Shown: in pieces, positions 6,091 to 9,117 of the stretch | How the letters are laid out: every line of letters begins with the position of its first letter | How positions within the stretch are numbered: position 1 is the stretch's first letter | Assembly (NCBI GenBank): GCA_949127705.1 | Contig: CASBQJ010000505.1 | Coordinates: 1-9,117, forward strand | Direction of reading: 5' to 3' | Length of the DNA: 9,117 nt | DNA from: Synechococcales cyanobacterium PMM_0085 | Lineage (GTDB): Bacteria > Cyanobacteriota > Cyanobacteriia > Elainellales > Elainellaceae | Program-made: the position numbers and the translations under genes | The notes under the pieces: model-generated | The model's input: only the letters and a program-made list of their open reading frames with translations | Told to the model about the DNA's origin: nothing | The model's database searches: none

Positions 6091-6456
6091 CTAGAATTCG
6101 TCATCTGCGTAGCTGTTGCTGGAACCCGCTTCGTTGTCTCGCTTAGACCCAAGCAGTTCCATCCGATCGACTCGGATGATTGGACTGGTGCGATCGGCTC
6201 CAGTAGCCCGGTCTTTCCAACTGTCGAACTTCAATGAGCCACTGACGCCGATCAAACTACCTTTGCGGACATAGTTAGCGGCCACCTCTGCGGTGCGCCC
6301 CCACATTTCCAAATTGAACCAATCTGGCTCGTCCCTATTTTTGCTGCGTCGATTCACAGCCAACGTAAAGTTGCAGACCACGCTACCCGATTCAAAGTAC
6401 TTCACTTCCGGATCGCGCCCAGCACGACCGACCAATGTCACTGTGTTTAAACTCAT
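6091..6456 (-). CDS. ssb: Single-stranded DNA-binding protein (short cyanobacterial type)
   Basis: A 121-residue OB-fold protein that coats single-stranded DNA in replication, recombination and repair. Residues 1-104 are the OB domain: MSLNTVTLVGRAGRDPEVKYF, then VCNFTLAVNRR, the aromatic DNA-contact region DEPDWFNLEMWG (42-53) and NYVRKGSLIGVSGSLKFDSW (61-80). The C-terminal tail is only about 17 residues and ends ADDEF, a reduced form of the acidic DDxPF tip used by most bacterial SSBs to recruit partners. This short form is known from cyanobacterial SSBs. The ATG at 6454-6456 starts directly on the conserved strand; only a weak AGAAG lies 3 bases upstream. A LexA-box-like site overlaps the promoter, suggesting damage-responsive control. 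Confidence 0.95.
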   Translation of the reverse strand: MSLNTVTLVGRAGRDPEVKYFESGSVVCNFTLAVNRRSKNRDEPDWFNLEMWGRTAEVAANYVRKGSLIGVSGSLKFDSWKDRATGADRTSPIIRVDRMELLGSKRDNEAGSSNSYADDEF

Positions 6457-6479
6457 ATGCTTCTATATGCAATGGCTCT

Positions 6480-6508
6480 ATTATGCCCTAAATCCTTGGT
6501 TAGTACTC
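6480..6508 (-). promoter_or_regulatory. Putative ssb promoter
   Basis: On the minus strand CATAAT (6485-6480) matches the -10 consensus at five of six positions, about 24 bases before the ssb start. Seventeen bases upstream is GAGTAC (6508-6503), a poor -35 that lies inside the LexA-like box. A weak -35 covered by an operator fits a repressible promoter. No start site is proven. Confidence 0.4.
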
Positions 6509-6515
6509 TAGTACT
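6502..6515. promoter_or_regulatory. Putative LexA (SOS) box upstream of ssb
   Basis: AGTACTCTAGTACT fits the published cyanobacterial LexA consensus RGTACNNNDGTWCB at every position, and so does its reverse complement. It lies 46 bp upstream of the ssb start and overlaps the likely -35 region, where bound repressor would block RNA polymerase. In Escherichia coli ssb is next to an SOS operator, so the target makes biological sense. In some cyanobacteria LexA has lost its SOS role, so the regulator may act on other signals. Confidence 0.6.
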
Positions 6516-6526
6516 ATTTACTAGAG
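6506..6526. repeat. Perfect inverted repeat overlapping the LexA-like box
   Basis: CTCTAGTA (6506-6513) and TACTAGAG (6519-6526) form an 8-bp dyad with a 5-base spacer. It shares its left arm with the LexA-like box, giving three related TAGTA/TACTA half-sites in 26 bp. This could be an extended or tandem operator. Confidence 0.5.
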
Positions 6527-6573
6527 CTGATAAAATTTGACACAGGCATGATTATTGCTCTTGACAGCCTGAT

Positions 6574-6595
6574 TGGGCAGCTTTTGGGCAGCTTT
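6574..6595. repeat. Exact tandem duplication of an 11-mer
   Basis: TGGGCAGCTTT occurs twice in direct contact (6574-6584 and 6585-6595) and is followed by TGGGG, the start of a third copy. It looks like a replication-slippage duplication in non-coding DNA. Confidence 0.7.
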
Positions 6596-6761
6596 TGGGG
6601 AATAAAGATCAACTCTGTCAACAGGGCTACCATTTAGCACCACTCCCTTAGATGACCCTTCAGGGTGAAGTGTAGAGCGAAGATCTAACTTAAGCTAGAG
6701 GCTGATTCTATCGGCTTGCGGTAACTGCCATTTTACCCACTTTTGAGGGCGCGTTTTCCAA

Positions 6762-6775
6762 ACGGCGATCGCCGT
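6762..6775. repeat. 14-bp palindrome with a HIP1 core
   Basis: ACGGCGATCGCCGT is a perfect palindrome extending the HIP1 octamer GCGATCGC (6765-6772) by three bases on each side. HIP1 is scattered over most cyanobacterial genomes; this is the only intergenic copy in the window. Confidence 0.7.
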
Positions 6776-6955
6776 CAAAAAATAAGTCTCAGCACCTGCT
6801 GTTCTCGATTAAGATTCGTAAATGCACCAGCCGCTTTTGTAAAGAGGCAGCAGCAGAGGCAGCAATTTTATCGATATGACCAGGATCTAGTTGGGTTTAG
6901 GACGCTAGACGATTGAAAACTGTGTCGGTTCTACAGGGGAGGGAGTTTAGGCAGA

Positions 6956-7465
6956 ATGGATTGTAGTCACGTTCAATTTTGTGTTCACGATCAAAACTCA
7001 TGGAGCTTGGGTGTTCGTGAAGGTAGTCGTGAAGGTGCCCGTGATATCGACTTGCACCAGCTTCAGGGTTTATTTCATGTGACAGCGTTTTGGGCGCAGG
7101 ATCGGCGCGTAGAAGACTTGCAGGTCGCGATCGCTCACAGTAACCCAGTCGTAACGGCCTGGGATGGCGATCGCCTGATCGGGTTTGCCCGCGCCACCTC
7201 GGATGGTATTTACCGCGCCACCATTTGGGATGTGCTGATTCATCCAGACTATCAGGGCGCTGGGCTGGGGCGTAAGTTGGTGGAAACTGTGCTGATGCAC
7301 CCTGATGTCAACCGAGTGGAGCGGGTCTATCTGATGACGACCAATCAACAAAAATTCTACGAGCGCATTGGGTTTGAATCCAACCAGACCACTACCATGG
7401 TGCTGTTCAACCAGCCGGTTTCCCAGGAAGGCTTACCCACTGTGGTGACAGAACTAGCACGTTAG
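6956..7465 (+). CDS. GNAT-family N-acetyltransferase (cyanobacterial Ycf52-like group)
   Basis: A 169-residue protein predicted to move an acetyl group from acetyl-CoA to an amine or protein lysine. The core runs from about residue 29 to 151: RDIDLHQLQGLF, then LIGFARATSDGIYRATIWDVLIHPDYQGAGLGRKLVE (74-110). This holds the acetyl-CoA pyrophosphate loop QGAGLG (100-105). The last strand and helix are VYLMTTNQQKFYERIGF (124-140). The layout resembles the Ycf52/NSI-like GNATs of cyanobacteria and plastids; the acceptor is unknown. The first 28 residues are poorly conserved-looking and contain a REGS/REGA repeat made by a 12-base tandem duplication. The ATG at 6956 follows AGGGGAGGGAG, 11 bases upstream, slightly far, so a later start near residue 19-20 (GTG) cannot be excluded. 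It converges on the gene at 7490. Confidence 0.9.
   Translation: MDCSHVQFCVHDQNSWSLGVREGSREGARDIDLHQLQGLFHVTAFWAQDRRVEDLQVAIAHSNPVVTAWDGDRLIGFARATSDGIYRATIWDVLIHPDYQGAGLGRKLVETVLMHPDVNRVERVYLMTTNQQKFYERIGFESNQTTTMVLFNQPVSQEGLPTVVTELAR
7016..7039 (+). repeat. 12-bp in-frame tandem repeat in the GNAT N-terminus
   Basis: CGTGAAGGTAGT (7016-7027) and CGTGAAGGTGCC (7028-7039) are followed by CGTGAT, giving REGS-REGA-RD in the protein. Nine of twelve bases are identical between the full copies. The repeat lies just before the conserved RDIDL start of the acetyltransferase domain. Confidence 0.65.
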
Positions 7466-7489
7466 CGGCAGCCTTGCAGCCCCTAGCTG

Positions 7490-7831
7490 CTATCGACGGG
7501 ATCGAAACGAGGGCGGTTTACGCCGCCCAAGCCACCCACGGCGACTGGCGCGATCGCTGGCTTGCTCTTTGCGCGCAGCGTTGGCATCGGCAGCGTCTTG
7601 CCGCCAGCCCAGTTGACTGGTCAGCCGTTTAGACAACCCCGATAGTTGGTTGAGCCGATCGGTTTGGACAATCGGTTTGGCCTGTTTGAGGTACGCCGCA
7701 ATGGTTCCACCGGCCCACCCCGCTAGGGCACCGAGAAAGATACTGAAGACCACTGGATATCTCAGCAGCACAAAGGCAACCATAAAGATAATCCAGAGTT
7801 TTAGCCCGACTGTAAATCCATCGTTGGTCAT
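7490..7831 (-). CDS. Small membrane protein with two helices and a basic C-terminal tail
   Basis: A 113-residue protein of unknown function. Residues about 8-23 (VGLKLWIIFMVAFVLL) and 26-48 (PVVFSIFLGALAGWAGGTIAAYL) are two hydrophobic helices joined by a tight RYP turn, so a membrane hairpin is likely. The remaining 65 residues are polar; the last 27 are rich in arginine and lysine (KEQASDRASRRGWLGRRKPP), suited to contact with lipid head groups or nucleic acid. No catalytic motif is seen. It starts 3 bases after the stop of the large kinase-like gene and has no clear ribosome site, so translation is probably coupled to that gene. Overall it looks like a conserved hypothetical protein of cyanobacteria, but that is a judgement from its appearance and was not searched. 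Confidence 0.8.
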   Translation of the reverse strand: MTNDGFTVGLKLWIIFMVAFVLLRYPVVFSIFLGALAGWAGGTIAAYLKQAKPIVQTDRLNQLSGLSKRLTSQLGWRQDAADANAARKEQASDRASRRGWLGRRKPPSFRSRR

Positions 7832-7834
7832 GGG

Positions 7835-9117
7835 TTATGCCAGTAAAAGATTTAGCGCTGCTTCTATATTCTGTGTGGTGTCTAGAGTTTTAACATACTC
7901 TGATTCGGCGGGTGTAAACGGCTCAAACGACTGAGCGGCCAGAATGTCGGGGGTGGCGTCGGCAATGTCGCCTGTGCGCTGGCGCACGCGTTCGCTCAAC
8001 ACCTCTGGCGGAGCCGTGCAATGGAGGATTTGTACGGGCAGCTGATGAGCGGTTGCTTGAGCGATCGCCGTTTGCCGCCGTGAGCCGCGATCGTACTTCG
8101 CATCCAAAATGACGGTGTAGCCGGTTTGAGCCAGTGCCAGTCCCAATGTTAGCAGCCGCTCATAGGTTTTCTGCGTCATCTCGGGGGTGTAGAGCGCCGC
8201 ATCGCCGCGTTGGTCTAGCGGAACACCGCCTAAGTGCTTGCGAACGGCATCAGAGCGCAGATGGATCGCCCCCACCCGGCGGGCGAGCTGACGGGCGGTG
8301 GTGCTTTTGCCCGCCCCTGACAGCCCACTCATGAGGAATAACCGTCCGGTTTGCGGCTGGGTGCTGGCCCAGGCCAACCGATAGTACAGCGCAGCGGTGT
8401 CCGATGCCTTTTGCTTCTCGTCTATGGGCACCGTTGGGTCGTTGAGTAAAAATGAGGTGACTTTAGCGCGCACATAGGTTTGCCGATTAACATAGATCGG
8501 CAGCACTTGTAGTCCTTCCCAGTCGCCCGTTTGCTCTACATAAGCGTTGAGAAATACGGTGCTCAGATCAGGGCGCTGGCGAGCTGCCAAATCCATCACG
8601 ATGTAGGCAATGTCATACATGACATCGACAAAGCGGAACGGTTCATTAAACTCAATGCAGTCGAATAGAAAAAACTGCTGCTGCCAGTAGGCAATGTTAC
8701 GCAAGTGCAGGTCACCATGACACTCGCGAATTCGACCATTTTGGATCCGGTCAGTAAATAGCGCCTCATGGTCGGCAAAGAAGCGATCGCTATAGGTTCG
8801 CGTTTGGTCAAACTGCTGCTGTGTCTGGGGACCGCCAATATATTGCTCGGTTTGCTCGTAGTTCTCGTCAAACGCCTGCCGCACCTGCGACACTTCACCA
8901 AAGCTGCAAATGTAGTCGTTTGTGGTGGTTCCCAAATGGAACTTGGCAATCACCGCCGCCAACTCTTGCAGCAGCGCTTCGGTTAGCTCGCCGCGCTCAT
9001 ACAGCTCGGTCAACAGCGTGTCTTGGGGAAACTGCTGCATTTTGACGGCATAATCAACGATCTCGCCGGAGCCACCCAGCTGAAATTTAGGCGCTCCATC
9101 CTCTACCGCTTGGGTGA
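7835..9117 (-). CDS. Fused aminoglycoside-phosphotransferase-like/P-loop kinase protein, N-terminus cut by right edge
   Basis: The reading frame stays open to the right edge. An in-frame ATG at 9038-9040 is internal, because the 25 codons before it (with GAPKFQLGGSGEIVDYAVK) belong to the conserved N-terminal domain, so the true start lies beyond 9117. About 426 codons are visible. The first domain is an APH/choline-kinase-like phosphotransferase with the Brenner motif HGDLHLRN (8696-8719) and the metal-binding LFDCIEFN shortly after. The second, C-terminal domain is an AAA_33/Zeta-toxin-like P-loop kinase starting LFLMSGLSGAGKSTTARQLA (Walker A at 8300-8326), with LRSDAVRK and a lid-like RVRQRTGD. 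Databases call this architecture bifunctional aminoglycoside phosphotransferase/ATP-binding protein. The substrate is unknown, and real drug resistance is unlikely. It forms an operon with the small membrane protein 3 bp downstream. Confidence 0.9.
   Translation of the reverse strand, partial: TQAVEDGAPKFQLGGSGEIVDYAVKMQQFPQDTLLTELYERGELTEALLQELAAVIAKFHLGTTTNDYICSFGEVSQVRQAFDENYEQTEQYIGGPQTQQQFDQTRTYSDRFFADHEALFTDRIQNGRIRECHGDLHLRNIAYWQQQFFLFDCIEFNEPFRFVDVMYDIAYIVMDLAARQRPDLSTVFLNAYVEQTGDWEGLQVLPIYVNRQTYVRAKVTSFLLNDPTVPIDEKQKASDTAALYYRLAWASTQPQTGRLFLMSGLSGAGKSTTARQLARRVGAIHLRSDAVRKHLGGVPLDQRGDAALYTPEMTQKTYERLLTLGLALAQTGYTVILDAKYDRGSRRQTAIAQATAHQLPVQILHCTAPPEVLSERVRQRTGDIADATPDILAAQSFEPFTPAESEYVKTLDTTQNIEAALNLLLA

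Larger units (their letters stand above)
6457..6955. other. 499-bp divergent intergenic region between ssb and the GNAT gene
   Basis: There is no open reading frame of convincing length or composition and no tRNA or rRNA. The ssb end holds the promoter, the LexA-like box and an inverted repeat. The middle holds two TTGACA motifs on the plus strand 24 bases apart (6537-6542 and 6561-6566), neither with a matching -10, and a tandem 11-mer at 6574-6595. Further on are a GGTAA-N8-TTACC dyad (6720-6737), a 14-bp HIP1 palindrome (6762-6775) and AGAGGCAGCA repeated at 6843-6852 and 6855-6864. The GNAT end has a purine-rich ribosome site (6936-6944). A small RNA is possible but not shown. Confidence 0.6.

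Noticed and set aside
6652..6675. Short reading frame MTLQGEV as a leader peptide
   Set aside because: Seven codons with no ribosome site, no relation to the next gene and no attenuator-like pairing.
6721..6736. NtcA nitrogen-control box (GTA...TAC)
   Set aside because: The spacing is 10 bases rather than the 8 needed for GTAN8TAC, and no -10 element lies at the usual distance.
7476..7490. GCAGC-CCCTA-GCTGC hairpin as a bidirectional terminator between convergent genes
   Set aside because: The stem is 5 bp with no T run on either strand. It may contribute to termination but cannot be supported alone.
8134..8334. Plus-strand open frames within the minus-strand kinase fusion and similar antisense frames elsewhere
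   Set aside because: They mirror the codon bias of the real genes on the opposite strand, lack ribosome sites and show no domain-like sequence.
7835..9040. Complete 401-residue kinase gene starting at the ATG at 9040
   Set aside because: The frame continues upstream to the window edge with conserved-looking domain sequence, so this ATG is internal and the gene is partial.

Overview
The window is cyanobacterial chromosome. It carries thirteen copies of the highly iterated palindrome GCGATCGC (HIP1), a cyanophycinase gene, a phytochrome-type histidine kinase with a CHASE3 sensor, a short cyanobacterial-style SSB and a GNAT enzyme of the Ycf52-like group. The genus cannot be fixed from this sequence, though the GC content and gene set would suit a filamentous, Leptolyngbya-like lineage (inference). 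There are ten protein genes, two of them cut by the window edges, and no rRNA, tRNA, CRISPR or transposase.

Layout: (1) 1-296, minus: N-terminal part of cyanophycinase. (2) 404-1126, minus, and 1336-3192, plus: a NarL/LuxR response regulator and a membrane CHASE3-PAS histidine kinase, divergent from a shared 209-bp promoter region. (3) 3344-4977, plus: a two-gene unit with a 4-base ATGA overlap, encoding an OLD/RecF-like AAA (ABC-class) ATPase and a 168-residue protein with TOPRIM-like acidic motifs. It is AT-richer than its surroundings and lies in the longest HIP1-free stretch of the window. This is the best candidate for an undescribed, defence-type system. (4) 4994-6456, minus: trpF, a VOC-fold protein 10 bp upstream of it, and ssb. 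(5) 6457-6955: a 499-bp divergent intergenic region whose ssb-proximal end holds a perfect match to the cyanobacterial LexA box consensus. (6) 6956-7465, plus: a GNAT acetyltransferase. (7) 7490-9117, minus: a fused phosphotransferase/P-loop kinase protein, open at the right edge, followed after 3 bp by a small two-helix membrane protein.

How the parts work together: most genes look like core housekeeping (nitrogen reserve breakdown, tryptophan synthesis, DNA maintenance). The kinase and regulator probably form a signalling pair, although their families are not the usual partners. The ATPase/TOPRIM-like pair has the hallmarks of an acquired two-component nuclease or immunity module: translational coupling, a split form of the OLD nuclease domain architecture and deviant composition. 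Its function is not shown by the sequence.
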